From: Bacteroidales bacterium
GTDB lineage: Bacteria > Bacteroidota > Bacteroidia > Bacteroidales > VadinHA17
DNA: 64,000 nt
Assembly (NCBI GenBank): GCA_022865305.1
Contig: JALHSP010000119.1
Location: 43,053-107,052 of the forward strand
Direction: 5' to 3'
Of this stretch, positions 27,761-37,516 are shown piece by piece. Below the pieces are notes generated by a model. The model saw only the letters and a program-made list of their open reading frames with translations, was not told where the DNA came from and did not search any database. The position numbers and the translations under genes were made by a program. How positions within the stretch are numbered: the stretch's first letter is position 1; each line of letters starts with the position of its first letter.

Positions 27761-30208
27761 ATGCATCTTTCTATGAAACCAACCCCGATAATCAAAGGCA
27801 TTCCTGCACTGACCACAATAATCCTTCTATCCCTGACTGCTCTTCTTCAGGCCCAGACACTGAATGAGATAGAGTCCCGCCGTGTCTCTCTGCCTAACGG
27901 TTGGCACCTGACACCAGTGGGGAAAATATTACCTCTTGGTGATCTGCCACTGAATATTGCAGTTTCACCTTCTGAAAAGCTGGCAGCAATAACAAACAAC
28001 GGTCAAAGCATTCAGACCATTCAGCTTGTTGATATTAAGCGCGGTATAATTACCGATTCGGTAATTATAGGCAAATCATGGCTTGGATTAACCTTTTCTG
28101 ACAATGGTAAACACCTGTACGCATCCGGCGGAAATGATAACATTATTATAAGGTATGCTATAAGGAAAAAACATTTATCAAATGTTGATACAATCAGGAT
28201 AGGAAAACCCTGGCCTGAAAAGATATCTGTAGCAGGACTTGCACTTGATGAACCAAAAAACCGGTTGTATGCCGTTACAAAGGAAAACAACTCTCTTTAT
28301 GTTATTGATATTCTGTCTAAAACAGTTGTTTCGAAACATCCCCTGGGTGGCGAGGGATATACCTGTATCCTGTCACCTGACCATAAAATACTTTATTCTT
28401 CATGCTGGGGTTGTGATAAGATTGTTGTTTTTGATACCGATCAGCAAAAAATAACCGGTTCTGTACCTGTTGGTGATAATCCCAATGATTTATGCATTAC
28501 CTCTAATGGGCAGTATCTTTTTGTGGCCAATGCCAACGATAACAATGTATCTGTAATAGATACTCGTCAGATGAAGGTTATCGAAACACTCAACACTGCA
28601 CTCTATCCGGATGCCCCAAGCGGCTCCACCACAAATAGTGTGGCTTTAAGCAAAGATGAAAAATTGCTGTTTATAGCAAATGCCGATAATAACTGTCTTG
28701 CGGTATTTGATGTAAGTGTCCCGGGGTCAAGTAAAAGCAAAGGATTCATACCGACAGCCTGGTATCCCTCCTGTGTAAGAATTGCAAAAAACAAAATACT
28801 GGTTAGCAATGGCAAAGGGATGTCATCTCTGGCAAATCCGTACGGCCCGAATCCCAACAGAAGAGGCTCAGAGGTGGTCTACCAGCAAGGAGGCAGGGAA
28901 CAAAAAATACAAGTACAGTACATTGGCGGCCTCTTCAGGGGAACTCTGGGAATTATAAATATTCCCGATGAGAATCAAATGGGGATTTTTTCAGAGGCTG
29001 TTTATAATAACACCCCATATATCAAAAACAAAGAGATGACATCTGAAGGAGCTGCAGGAAATCCGATTCCGCAGAAAATAGGCGATCCCTCTCCCATTAA
29101 GCATATTTTCTACATCATAAAAGAAAACCGTACATACGACCAGGTACTTGGAGATATACCCGAGGGCAACGGTGATCCAAACCTTGTCCTTTTCGGAGAA
29201 AAAATAACTCCTAATCAGCATGCACTTGCCCGTGAATTTGTTCTGCTTGATAATTTCTATGTTAACGGAGAGGTTAGTGCAGATGGTCATAACTGGACCA
29301 TGGGTGCCTATGCCACTGATTACCTTGAAAAAAACTGGCCTACCAGCTATGGAGGAAGAGGCGGATCATATCCCGGTGAAGGACAAAGGGAAATAGCTAA
29401 TAATAAAAACGGTTTCCTGTGGGATTTTTGCCAGCGCAAAGGTGTCAGTTATCGGACATATGGTGAATTTGTCGGCGATGATGGGCCAAGTATCCCGGTT
29501 TTAAAAGGTCATTACTGTACATATTTCACTCCTTGGGACCAGTCTGTAATGGATACGGTCCGGTTTCACCAGTGGAAGCGCGATTTTGATTCCCTCCTGG
29601 CAATTAATGCAGTTCCTCAGCTGAATACAATCCGGTTCATCAATGACCACACCGAAGGATTAAGTCTTGGAAAGCCGACACCTTTTGCCCATGTTGCCGA
29701 TAATGACCTTGCGGTCGGCATGTTTGTGGATTACCTGAGCCACACTCCGGTCTGGAAAAACAGTCTGGTAATAATAGTTGAGGATGATGCCCAGAATGGC
29801 CCTGATCATGTTGATGCTCATCGCAGCACTGCATATCTTGCCGGCGGATATGTAAAACAGGGTTTCGTTGATCATACTGCTTATACAACAACATCCCTTT
29901 TACGCACTATAGAGCTGACACTTGGTCTGCCACCAATGAGCCAGTACGATGCTTCTGCCACATCTTTATGGAGATGCTTTAATAATACCCCTGATCATCC
30001 TTCTTTCAGGTGCAGGCCTAACATGGTCCGTCTTGATGAAAGAAACCTGGCTCAGAATAAGTGGCAGCAGATGAGTGAAACTTTTGATTTCAGCCTTGAA
30101 GACAGGGTAAACGATGCAGCGTTCAATGAGGTGATATGGAAAGCTGTTAAAGGTCTCGATTCTCCCTGTCCGCCGGCAGTACGGGCTGCTTTCCTGATGA
30201 CAGAGTAA
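27761..30208 (+). CDS. YVTN beta-propeller + alkaline-phosphatase-superfamily phosphoesterase
   Basis: YncE-like repeats (VFVANANDNNVSVIDTRQ) then IKHIFYIIKENRTYDQVLGDIPEGNGDP and IIVEDDAQNGPDHVDAHR. Confidence 0.88.
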   Translation: MHLSMKPTPIIKGIPALTTIILLSLTALLQAQTLNEIESRRVSLPNGWHLTPVGKILPLGDLPLNIAVSPSEKLAAITNNGQSIQTIQLVDIKRGIITDSVIIGKSWLGLTFSDNGKHLYASGGNDNIIIRYAIRKKHLSNVDTIRIGKPWPEKISVAGLALDEPKNRLYAVTKENNSLYVIDILSKTVVSKHPLGGEGYTCILSPDHKILYSSCWGCDKIVVFDTDQQKITGSVPVGDNPNDLCITSNGQYLFVANANDNNVSVIDTRQMKVIETLNTALYPDAPSGSTTNSVALSKDEKLLFIANADNNCLAVFDVSVPGSSKSKGFIPTAWYPSCVRIAKNKILVSNGKGMSSLANPYGPNPNRRGSEVVYQQGGREQKIQVQYIGGLFRGTLGIINIPDENQMGIFSEAVYNNTPYIKNKEMTSEGAAGNPIPQKIGDPSPIKHIFYIIKENRTYDQVLGDIPEGNGDPNLVLFGEKITPNQHALAREFVLLDNFYVNGEVSADGHNWTMGAYATDYLEKNWPTSYGGRGGSYPGEGQREIANNKNGFLWDFCQRKGVSYRTYGEFVGDDGPSIPVLKGHYCTYFTPWDQSVMDTVRFHQWKRDFDSLLAINAVPQLNTIRFINDHTEGLSLGKPTPFAHVADNDLAVGMFVDYLSHTPVWKNSLVIIVEDDAQNGPDHVDAHRSTAYLAGGYVKQGFVDHTAYTTTSLLRTIELTLGLPPMSQYDASATSLWRCFNNTPDHPSFRCRPNMVRLDERNLAQNKWQQMSETFDFSLEDRVNDAAFNEVIWKAVKGLDSPCPPAVRAAFLMTE

Positions 30209-30220
30209 GAAGAAGATTGA

Positions 30221-30257
30221 CCCCCCCATCAGGGGGGAAGCCGAAGGCAGGGGGGCA
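30221..30257. repeat. Composite palindrome CCCCCC-ATCA-GGGGGG + GCCGAAGGC + GGGGGG
   Basis: Same layout as 9674-9712. Confidence 0.65.
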
Positions 30258-30307
30258 TCTTCCCTATGGCTGGTGTGGATTTGGCTTCGCCGAGCTCGCG
30301 GAGTATT

Positions 30308-30346
30308 ATCTCTCTTGACCGCTGGCGCGGATTTGCAATCCGTGCC
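30308..30346. repeat. Second copy of the REP-like arm CCGCTGGCGCGGATTTGCAATCCGTGCC
   Basis: 28-nt identity with 13403-13430; similarity continues upstream (TCTCTCTT). Confidence 0.8.
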
Positions 30347-30391
30347 CCCGCTCGGTTGTAATCAATATATTTTATATTTATTTCTCCTTAT

Positions 30392-30543
30392 CCCCTACGG
30401 GGAATTTAATAATTATGGTTGTCATTATTCTACAATACCTGAACCGCTACGGGGTAACGCATGGTTTTGAATTTCCTTTGCCCGTAGGGCATATGGTAAT
30501 GTAGTAAATAGATTTATAATTCGTTTTCAATACCTCGTAGAGG
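30392..30543. repeat. Four spaced 11-nt mini-hairpins with TAC/GTA loops
   Basis: CCCCTACGGGG, CCGCTACGGGG, GCCCGTAGGGC, CCTCGTAGAGG. Confidence 0.6.
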
Positions 30544-30583
30544 TTATGGAGACGGTGGATTGACATTTTATTTAAGAATAAAA

Positions 30584-30610
30584 AAGGTACGGAGATTTGA
30601 TCCGTACCTT
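30584..30610 (-). terminator. Intrinsic terminator of the blaR1-like gene
   Basis: AAGGTACGGA-GATTTGA-TCCGTACCTT, 10-bp perfect stem with an A-run on the + strand (T-run on the transcript). Confidence 0.65.
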
Positions 30611-30668
30611 AAATATTACCAACAAAAAGTGTAAGTGTATGAACTTTTTACCTTACATATATATATGA

Positions 30669-33065
30669 TTATTTGGGTAGTTCTGCTGGAGTAAGATTAA
30701 AATTTATTGGTACCATGTACCAGACATTAACAGCTTTGCCACCTTGCTTCCCGGGTTTGAATCCGGATAACAAGCTGACTACTCTTATTGCCTCAGCATC
30801 AAGCAGAGGGTGAACTCCTTTAAGCACCGAAATTGCTTCTGCACGACCTTCGGTACTGATGACAAATCTGACAATAACTCTTCCTTCAATCTTTTCTGCT
30901 TTAGCTTCTTCGGGGTATTTAGTGTTGTTTTTAATGAAATTTAGTAGTTCAGCATCTCCTCCGGGATACAAAGGCATTTCCTCAACTACAACAAAAGGTG
31001 CTTCATTTATTATCTGGTCCGGTAACTTGAACTTCAAAGTGACACCTGTTGTAAATGATTCATCCACATTCGGATTCTTTGGTGGTTCCCAATTCGGTGC
31101 AGATTTAACAACTCTGATAACTTCATCACTCAGTATCGGATTAACAGGAATGGCAGATACAATATTGCTTAGAGTACCATTTAATTCAACTGTAAAATTT
31201 ACCGAAACCCATCCTTCAAGTTGTTTTGTTTTAGCTTCTTCCGGGTATTTGACCTGGCTGGCAATCCAGTCGTTAAAACTACTAAACCGCTGGTTCTGAA
31301 AAGTCGGATAATCTTCAGGCGCTAACCTTGGAAATGGAGGCTTGAGACCCATTTCAAGAGCTTTTTTTCTGGTAATTATTTCATATACACCATTAGCACC
31401 CTTCTCTCCATACTTGTCTGTAGCTTCCTTTCCGTAAATCGCTTTACCTATTCCCATATTATAACCAAGCTCTTTTCTGACTTCATTAGGACTCTTATCC
31501 GTTATAACTCCATCTATCACAACAATCGGATTGGGTCTTTGAACTGCAGCAGCATTAGGTCCCGCAGGTGCCTTATATTCCGGATCCCTTTCCAATTTTA
31601 CAGTCATTTCTTTATTGAAATCAGCTTTGAGCGTCAACAGTTTATAACCTCTGCAAAAGAAAAGAAGAGAAGCGTCTGGTTGAATATTGTTAATCGCAAA
31701 TCGTCCATCTGAACCAGTGGTGGCTCCAAAAACATTACCCATAGTCCCTGTACTTGTTATATTGGCTCCCTCCAATGGTGTTCCGTCTTCCTTTAAAACG
31801 ATGCCCCGGACTCCTTTTTGAATTGGACCAGGAACCTGATCAATAGTTTTGGTATCCTCTGTTGGTGGCGTTGCTGCTTTCTCGCGGACTTCCACAACAA
31901 AAAAGTCCTTTTTCTTTGTTGTAATTTCAATAACACCATCTTTCCCTTTTTCGCCATACTTTTCAGTCGCTCTGCTATCTTTTAAAACACTTATTGAGGC
32001 GATTATTGAAGGATCAATTCCTTCAACTCCTTCCGTCCTGATCACACCGTCAACAACAACAAGGGGTTTCGCTTGTGACCCGTCGCTGTTTCTGATTCTT
32101 ACAGCACTTTGTTCCTGAGAATCCGTATTTTCAGCCAAAACAGTGGTCTCAGCCTGGTTAATGTTCATAGCATTATCAGAAAGTGCAGTATAATGATATT
32201 CAGGTGTTGCAAATGCATAAAATACAATTGCAAAAACAGGAAGAGCAAAGAGAACCTTCAGCTTCCTGTAGGGCGAAGTGATTATATTTTTCATCATTTC
32301 AAATCTTTTTTTGTTAAGTGAATAATTGAATGAATTGGAGAGACTAATGACCTGAGAGCTGAAAAGCTGGTTTACAAGAGCAGCTTTGTAATTTGCCGGA
32401 TTCGATGAATGCTGCAGCGCCGCCTCATCGGCAAGATATTCGTGGTTCAGTCTTATAAAACCCGTATAAATCCATGCAAACGGATTTACCCATTGGAACA
32501 GACGAAGCAGCTCAACAACAAGAAGATCGAACCAGTGTTTTTGCCGAACGTGCACCATTTCGTGGTTCATAATCTCTTCCACCTCATTCTCATTTACTGA
32601 AGGATCGATGAAAATATAATTAAAAAAAGAGAATGCAGCAGGGAATCCTGAAGCTCTTACAAGCTTCGCAGGTCCCCTTTTATTGATTATTGATCTCCTT
32701 ATTGTTTTATATAATGAACCTAAATGTTTAATAACCGCGAATGCAAGTACAAGCACTCCTGATAAGTACAGGAAAAACAAAATATTTTTATAGTCGAATG
32801 TTCTTATAGAATCTGCTTGTTCAACAGAAGAGCTTACCGTATTTACCTCCGGGGTTAGACCAGCGGTGATATCAGCCGTCGGTACCTCAACCTGGTAGTG
32901 TATTGAAATAAGGGGGAAAAAAATTGACGCAAGCAGACCCGAAATCATGTATATTCTCTTCAGCATAAAAAACCGTTCATTCCTCAGGAACAAAAGATAG
33001 ACAAGTGAAAATCCCGTAAGCCAGACCACCGACTTTAACAGGTATAAAGCAAATGCTTCCATCAT
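30669..33065 (-). CDS. BlaR1-like M56 metallopeptidase fused to TonB-plug-like, carboxypeptidase-regulatory and two TonB C-terminal-like domains
   Basis: Multi-TM N-terminus with HEMVHVRQKHWFDLL; two VVxDGVI...KYGEKGxxGVxEI segments; CarboxypepD-like segment; two YPEEAKxxxxEGxVxVxF TonB repeats. Confidence 0.88.
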   Translation of the reverse strand: MMEAFALYLLKSVVWLTGFSLVYLLFLRNERFFMLKRIYMISGLLASIFFPLISIHYQVEVPTADITAGLTPEVNTVSSSVEQADSIRTFDYKNILFFLYLSGVLVLAFAVIKHLGSLYKTIRRSIINKRGPAKLVRASGFPAAFSFFNYIFIDPSVNENEVEEIMNHEMVHVRQKHWFDLLVVELLRLFQWVNPFAWIYTGFIRLNHEYLADEAALQHSSNPANYKAALVNQLFSSQVISLSNSFNYSLNKKRFEMMKNIITSPYRKLKVLFALPVFAIVFYAFATPEYHYTALSDNAMNINQAETTVLAENTDSQEQSAVRIRNSDGSQAKPLVVVDGVIRTEGVEGIDPSIIASISVLKDSRATEKYGEKGKDGVIEITTKKKDFFVVEVREKAATPPTEDTKTIDQVPGPIQKGVRGIVLKEDGTPLEGANITSTGTMGNVFGATTGSDGRFAINNIQPDASLLFFCRGYKLLTLKADFNKEMTVKLERDPEYKAPAGPNAAAVQRPNPIVVIDGVITDKSPNEVRKELGYNMGIGKAIYGKEATDKYGEKGANGVYEIITRKKALEMGLKPPFPRLAPEDYPTFQNQRFSSFNDWIASQVKYPEEAKTKQLEGWVSVNFTVELNGTLSNIVSAIPVNPILSDEVIRVVKSAPNWEPPKNPNVDESFTTGVTLKFKLPDQIINEAPFVVVEEMPLYPGGDAELLNFIKNNTKYPEEAKAEKIEGRVIVRFVISTEGRAEAISVLKGVHPLLDAEAIRVVSLLSGFKPGKQGGKAVNVWYMVPINFNLTPAELPK

Positions 33066-33505
33066 TTTCTTTTTTTACTTTTCTTAAGCTCTTTTCTTGT
33101 ATCATCGAGAAGCTTGTCAAGCTCCCTGATTGAGAGATCTTTTTCCAGTGCAAAAAATGATGCCATTGCCGGAAATGAGTTGTTGAAATAAGTTTCAATA
33201 ATTCCGAAAAGCTGGCTCCTGGAATATTCTTTTTTCGATACCAGCGGACGATAAAGATACACATTACCGTATGCTTTGTGTCCCACAAATCCTTTTTTTT
33301 CCAGAATTCTTACTACTGTAGATACAGTGTTCCGTGCAGGTTTCGGATCTTTGAACTGGTCGCGGATATCTTTAACTATTCCCTCTCCCAGCTTCCACAT
33401 GATCTGCATCACCTGTTCTTCTGCTTTTGTAAGCTGCATAATATTTAACTTTAAGTTTAAAGAGGCTTGGTACCAGGTTTCAGGTTTCAGGCTTTTTAAC
33501 TCCAC
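33062..33505 (-). CDS. BlaI/MecI/CopY-family transcriptional repressor
   Basis: LTKAEEQVMQIMWKLGEGIVKDI, NTVSTVVRILEKKGFV; overlaps the blaR1-like gene. Start probably at MQLTKAEEQ, inside the ORF. Confidence 0.9.
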   Translation of the reverse strand: MELKSLKPETWYQASLNLKLNIMQLTKAEEQVMQIMWKLGEGIVKDIRDQFKDPKPARNTVSTVVRILEKKGFVGHKAYGNVYLYRPLVSKKEYSRSQLFGIIETYFNNSFPAMASFFALEKDLSIRELDKLLDDTRKELKKSKKRK

Positions 33506-33521
33506 ATACCAAAGACCTTAA

Positions 33522-33555
33522 ACCTTGTACCTTGTACCTTGTACCTTGTACCTTT
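33522..33555. repeat. Heptamer tandem array (ACCTTGT)n
   Basis: ACCTTGTACCTTGTACCTTGTACCTTGTACCTTTT. Confidence 0.85.
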
Positions 33556-33846
33556 TTTATCAATCCTTCAATACAAATGTACAACTATTTTATTAGTCAT
33601 GCAAATTATTTTATATGTAATTGACTATATTTATAGTTATTTCTCATGATAAGCAGGTTTTATGGACATTATAGGGGGGTTAATTCACTGTGCAACTCAG
33701 TGCCTCCTATGCGACCCTCAGTGTAAGTTTTTCTTCTATCTCTATCTCATTCTTTAAATGCCACTTCCAGTATGTTTGTATAAAAACAAATTAGATCATA
33801 AGGGATTTTTTACTAATTTGCATTAGGATTTTTAAAACATCATACC

Positions 33847-34584
33847 ATGAAAAAACATATTATTTTATTGTTAACCTGTGCAGTCATAATGCTTGTATCG
33901 TCTTCCTTATCCGCTCAGAAGGTCAATAAGCTAACCGGGAAAGAGAAAAAAGCTGGCTGGGTTTTATTGTTCAACGGTAATGATTTTACCGGCTGGCGGC
34001 AATGTAACGGAACCGAAATGCCCAAAAACTGGATCATTGAGGATAATGCAATGAAGGTTTTTACCGGTGAAGGACGAAAACCTGGTCAGGGTGCAAACGG
34101 GGATATAATTTATGCCACTAAGAAATTCAGGAATTTTGAATTGTCCATCGACTGGAAAGTGTCAGAAATGGGCAACTCCGGTATTTTCTTTAATGTGCGT
34201 GAAGTTCCAAAACAGGCTATTTATTATGCCGCCCCTGAGGTACAGGTTCTGGACAATGTTAAAGCTACCGATAATAAAATTGCCAGTCATCTTGCAGGGT
34301 CACTTTACGACATGTTAGCAGCAGATCCGAAAACAGTTAACCCTGCCGGGGAGTGGAATAATATCGTAATTAAGATGAAAGATGGCAAGGTTACCCATAC
34401 TCAAAATGGTGTTCTGGTTGTTGAGTATGAGCTGTGGACACCCAAATGGGATGAAATGGTCGCAAACAGTAAATTCAAGACTTTTCCCGGTTTCATAGAA
34501 GGTATAGCCAAAGAAGGTTATATCGGTCTTCAGGACCATGGTTATGCGATCTGGTTCAGGAACATTAAAATCAGGGAATTGTAA
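33847..34584 (+). CDS. DUF1080-type (3-keto-disaccharide hydrolase-like / LamG-fold) secreted protein
   Basis: GWVLLFNGNDFTGWRQC, NSGIFFNVRE, GYIGLQDHGYAIWFRNIKI. Confidence 0.88.
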   Translation: MKKHIILLLTCAVIMLVSSSLSAQKVNKLTGKEKKAGWVLLFNGNDFTGWRQCNGTEMPKNWIIEDNAMKVFTGEGRKPGQGANGDIIYATKKFRNFELSIDWKVSEMGNSGIFFNVREVPKQAIYYAAPEVQVLDNVKATDNKIASHLAGSLYDMLAADPKTVNPAGEWNNIVIKMKDGKVTHTQNGVLVVEYELWTPKWDEMVANSKFKTFPGFIEGIAKEGYIGLQDHGYAIWFRNIKIREL

Positions 34585-34586
34585 GC

Positions 34587-34628
34587 GTTTGATGTTAAGT
34601 GTTTAGTGTTTAACGTTAAGTGTTTTTA
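34587..34628. repeat. Degenerate heptamer array (GTTTGAT GTTAAGT GTTTAGT GTTTAAC GTTAAGT GTTTTTA)
   Basis: 7-nt period visible directly. Confidence 0.7.
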
Positions 34629-34761
34629 CATCAACGCATATCTGAATCCATTGAGGGATACGTTTATTAAAATCATTAATCTCCTTGTGATTTAAGCAAA
34701 TAAGGATTAAATTTGATAATCATTAATAAATCATATAATTTACTAACTAAAACCAGAAAAC

Positions 34762-35130
34762 ATGAAATTAAAAACCTTGTTACCCCTTCTTATACTGGCC
34801 CTTGCAGTATCTTTTGCGAGCTGCAAAAAAGGACCCGAAAAACTGATTGTTAAAACATGGAAAGTGACCAGTGTTATGTCTAAAGGTACTGTCAATGATA
34901 GTATCTTCCAGGTTCTTAAAGCCGATTTAATGAAAGCTGAAATGGCTTTCAAAGACAACAAATATACAATGACCTCTGACGGAAATGTTATTGAATCCGG
35001 AACGTATACTTTTAAAAACGGGAAATTGGTGGTTAAAACCGAAAAGGGGATGAATATGGATGCAGTTGTCACTAAAGATAACCTGACTCTTGATACCCCC
35101 GATTTTATGACAACTCTTCAGCCTAAGTAA
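34762..35130 (+). CDS. Lipocalin-like lipoprotein
   Basis: Lipobox FASCKKGP; KTWKVTSVMSKG...YTMTSDGNVIESGTYTFKNGKLVV. Confidence 0.6.
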   Translation: MKLKTLLPLLILALAVSFASCKKGPEKLIVKTWKVTSVMSKGTVNDSIFQVLKADLMKAEMAFKDNKYTMTSDGNVIESGTYTFKNGKLVVKTEKGMNMDAVVTKDNLTLDTPDFMTTLQPK

Positions 35131-35242
35131 ATCAAAATCATTAAACAACAGAAAGATTACCTTGGGCAGATTTAACTGTACGAAAATTTAATAAAAACAG
35201 GTATAAAAAAAGGAGTTAGAAAAATAACTCCTTTTTTCGTTG

Positions 35243-35317
35243 TGGGTTGTACTGGATTCGAACCAGTGACCCCTACCCTGTCAAGGTAATGCTCTAAACC
35301 AACTGAGCTAACAACCC
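35243..35317 (-). tRNA. tRNA-Val (GAC)
   Basis: Reverse complement GGGTTGT TA GCTC AGTTGGTTTA GAGC A TTACC TTGACAG GGTAG GGGTC ACTGG TTCGAAT CCAGT ACAACCC A folds as a cloverleaf. Confidence 0.93.
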
Positions 35318-35363
35318 AAAATCTTGAAGAACATTTAACTGCCTGTCATCCGCCGGCTGGCGG

Positions 35364-35389
35364 ACTGAACCAACTGAGCTAACGTCTCT
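35364..35389 (-). pseudogene. 5'-half tRNA relic, abutted by a palindrome at 35349-35364
   Basis: Reverse complement AGAGACGTTAGCTCAGTTGGTTCAG then TCCGCCAGCCGGCGGA; no 3' half follows. Confidence 0.65.
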
Positions 35390-35441
35390 TGATCAGGCGA
35401 TAAAAATAATAAAATTTACTAAACCTTATCAGAATCTCTGT

Positions 35442-36605
35442 TTACGAAAAATCAAAGCCCGAAATATATGCCGGGGCATCATAAAAGCAGTTTTTTTCCT
35501 CTTCTGTCAGATTAATGAATTTTGTATAAACCAAACCGGGTTTTGCATTCAGCATCCTGTTTAAAGCACCCATCTTAACGCCTGTCCGGATCCTGTCAAA
35601 AAGATCGCTGCGGTCGTCAATCCATGTCAGACCTGTGTTAAATCCCTCTGTGGCACAAACTGATTCAAATAGATTTGCAAGAACAGCTTCCCGTCCTTTT
35701 TTGCAGTATATTGAATCAAATACGAGGTACCTGAATTCCCCTGGCCGGAATAACCTGCGGAAATATGGAGTGTCCGGAAGAACCTTCATCATTACCCAGC
35801 CCCAGATTCCCGGAACATCATAAACTTTATTGGAAGCAGGAATAGCACATGTGCCTGCAATAATCTCGCCTTCTTCTTTTAATATGTAATAATTGTTGCC
35901 GTAAAAAGAATACTCCGTCGTGAAAAAAGAATATTTACTGTAAAAATCCAGGAGAAGATTTTGCATTTCCGGTTTCTCTTTTTCAGAAAGTTTTGAAACA
36001 CGATTATCGGGTTTTGGAGAGAACCGGCTGAAAGCAACAGTCAGAAATGATATTATATATTCATAGCCTATCTGGTTCACGAGGTTTTTCAACCTTTCAT
36101 TCATGCTTTCAACAAACGCATACATAATGTGTTTATCTTTTTCGTAAACATCAGGGAGTTCAAGCAGGTATGGTTTACTGAATATTTCCAGTGTTTTTTG
36201 TTTAAAAGAGTAATCTGATTCTGGCTTAATCACTGCTTTTTCCCGCTTTCTCCAGTTGATATCCGATTGATATGTCGATTGAAATGCAAGATACCGTATG
36301 TATGTTGAGGGATATCTGAGTGCCCCCTGCCCGGATATGCGGAAACAGGCGCCTACTGTTCCGGTTATCTTGTTCTTTTTATAAAGAGAAACAAATCTTA
36401 TCTGATCCCTGTACGCTTCAATACGGGAAGCAATATTCCGCAAAGAAAATCTCATACCGCCTTCCGATCCCTGAACAGCATGGTTCAGGATATCCATGAT
36501 CCCCTCATTTGCGTGGTCAGATACTCTTACCTCGAGCCCGTGAAAATCCAAAATACTTTTTTCAAACATCAGCCTAATTTCCTGTCTGGTTTGTTTTATT
36601 ATCAA
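35442..36605 (-). CDS. Hypothetical protein, possibly GNAT-fold acyltransferase-like
   Basis: Long ORF with backbone-like codon use; KEEGEIIAGTCAIPASNKVYDVPGIWGWVMMKVLPD suggests an acyltransferase-like core. Confidence 0.5.
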   Translation of the reverse strand: MIIKQTRQEIRLMFEKSILDFHGLEVRVSDHANEGIMDILNHAVQGSEGGMRFSLRNIASRIEAYRDQIRFVSLYKKNKITGTVGACFRISGQGALRYPSTYIRYLAFQSTYQSDINWRKREKAVIKPESDYSFKQKTLEIFSKPYLLELPDVYEKDKHIMYAFVESMNERLKNLVNQIGYEYIISFLTVAFSRFSPKPDNRVSKLSEKEKPEMQNLLLDFYSKYSFFTTEYSFYGNNYYILKEEGEIIAGTCAIPASNKVYDVPGIWGWVMMKVLPDTPYFRRLFRPGEFRYLVFDSIYCKKGREAVLANLFESVCATEGFNTGLTWIDDRSDLFDRIRTGVKMGALNRMLNAKPGLVYTKFINLTEEEKNCFYDAPAYISGFDFS

Positions 36606-37344
36606 GGCTTCCGAATACTCTCTGTAGTAAAGGTGTCACTCTTGCTGAGACCTCTTTCCGAATTTTAAGCTCTTCTGCTTCAACTTTTAAAAACATGCCG
36701 CTAAGTGCTTTATTAGTAAGAAAGTCATCGAGGTCAGTATTTACCGGTTTCAGGTTTGCCAGCTTCCCTGCAACCGAATTGGCAAGAGTATTCCATTTCC
36801 CTGTAAGGGTTACCCATGAGTCTTTTGTGGAAATATTCCCGATGATTTTCTTTTCGGTGGAAACCTGAATTTTTGGCTTGTACAATGCATATAGCTCATT
36901 ATAGGTTGTGCTTCTCAGGTAACCCGTTGCTGCATTATCGGCGCCATTAAGAATATTAAAAGCATCTTTTATTGTCATTTGTGTAACACTGTTGATAAAT
37001 ATTGGTGCAACCTCCTTCGCGGCATCCTCTGCTGCCCTGTTGATCCTGAGTATTACATCCCCGACAAGCTGGGTGCCGCCGGGAATCCTGGAAATATTGT
37101 CGACTATCACTCTTGCCTCATCCGGAAGAGGGATTTTAATAGCTGCATCACCATAATAACCGTTTTCGGCTGCCAGCCGCTGAGCAGAATTCTTTGCTCC
37201 TGTAATCAGGGCTTCTTTAAGCCCGTTTATTACCTCCGCCTCGGTAAGTGGAACCGTGCCGGAAGATTGAAGTATCTTAAGAAGTTCTGCACATCCTGTA
37301 AAAACAAATAAAGCAAGAAATAAGAATATAACCCGGGGTTTCAT
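36574..37344 (-). CDS. DUF4197-like lipoprotein
   Basis: Lipobox FTGCAEL; LTEAEVINGLKEALITGAKNSAQRLAAENGYYGDAAIKIPLPDEA. Confidence 0.8.
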   Translation of the reverse strand: MKPRVIFLFLALFVFTGCAELLKILQSSGTVPLTEAEVINGLKEALITGAKNSAQRLAAENGYYGDAAIKIPLPDEARVIVDNISRIPGGTQLVGDVILRINRAAEDAAKEVAPIFINSVTQMTIKDAFNILNGADNAATGYLRSTTYNELYALYKPKIQVSTEKKIIGNISTKDSWVTLTGKWNTLANSVAGKLANLKPVNTDLDDFLTNKALSGMFLKVEAEELKIRKEVSARVTPLLQRVFGSLDNKTNQTGN

Positions 37345-37516
37345 AAAGTGTAATATTAAAATTTAATGCAAGATACAAAATATAGGGTATGTTGAAATCA
37401 AATCCTGCATTTAGTCCACGGGGTGCTCCTGATGAATTTAACCGCCTGCCGGAAGGGAGTATTCTGGAATCCATTAAATAATCCAGGCAGAATTAGATTC
37501 GAAAATGTATTGATTA

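Noticed and set aside
30392-30543. CRISPR array
   Set aside because: Repeats are only about 11 nt, differ between units and have unequal spacing; no cas genes in the window.
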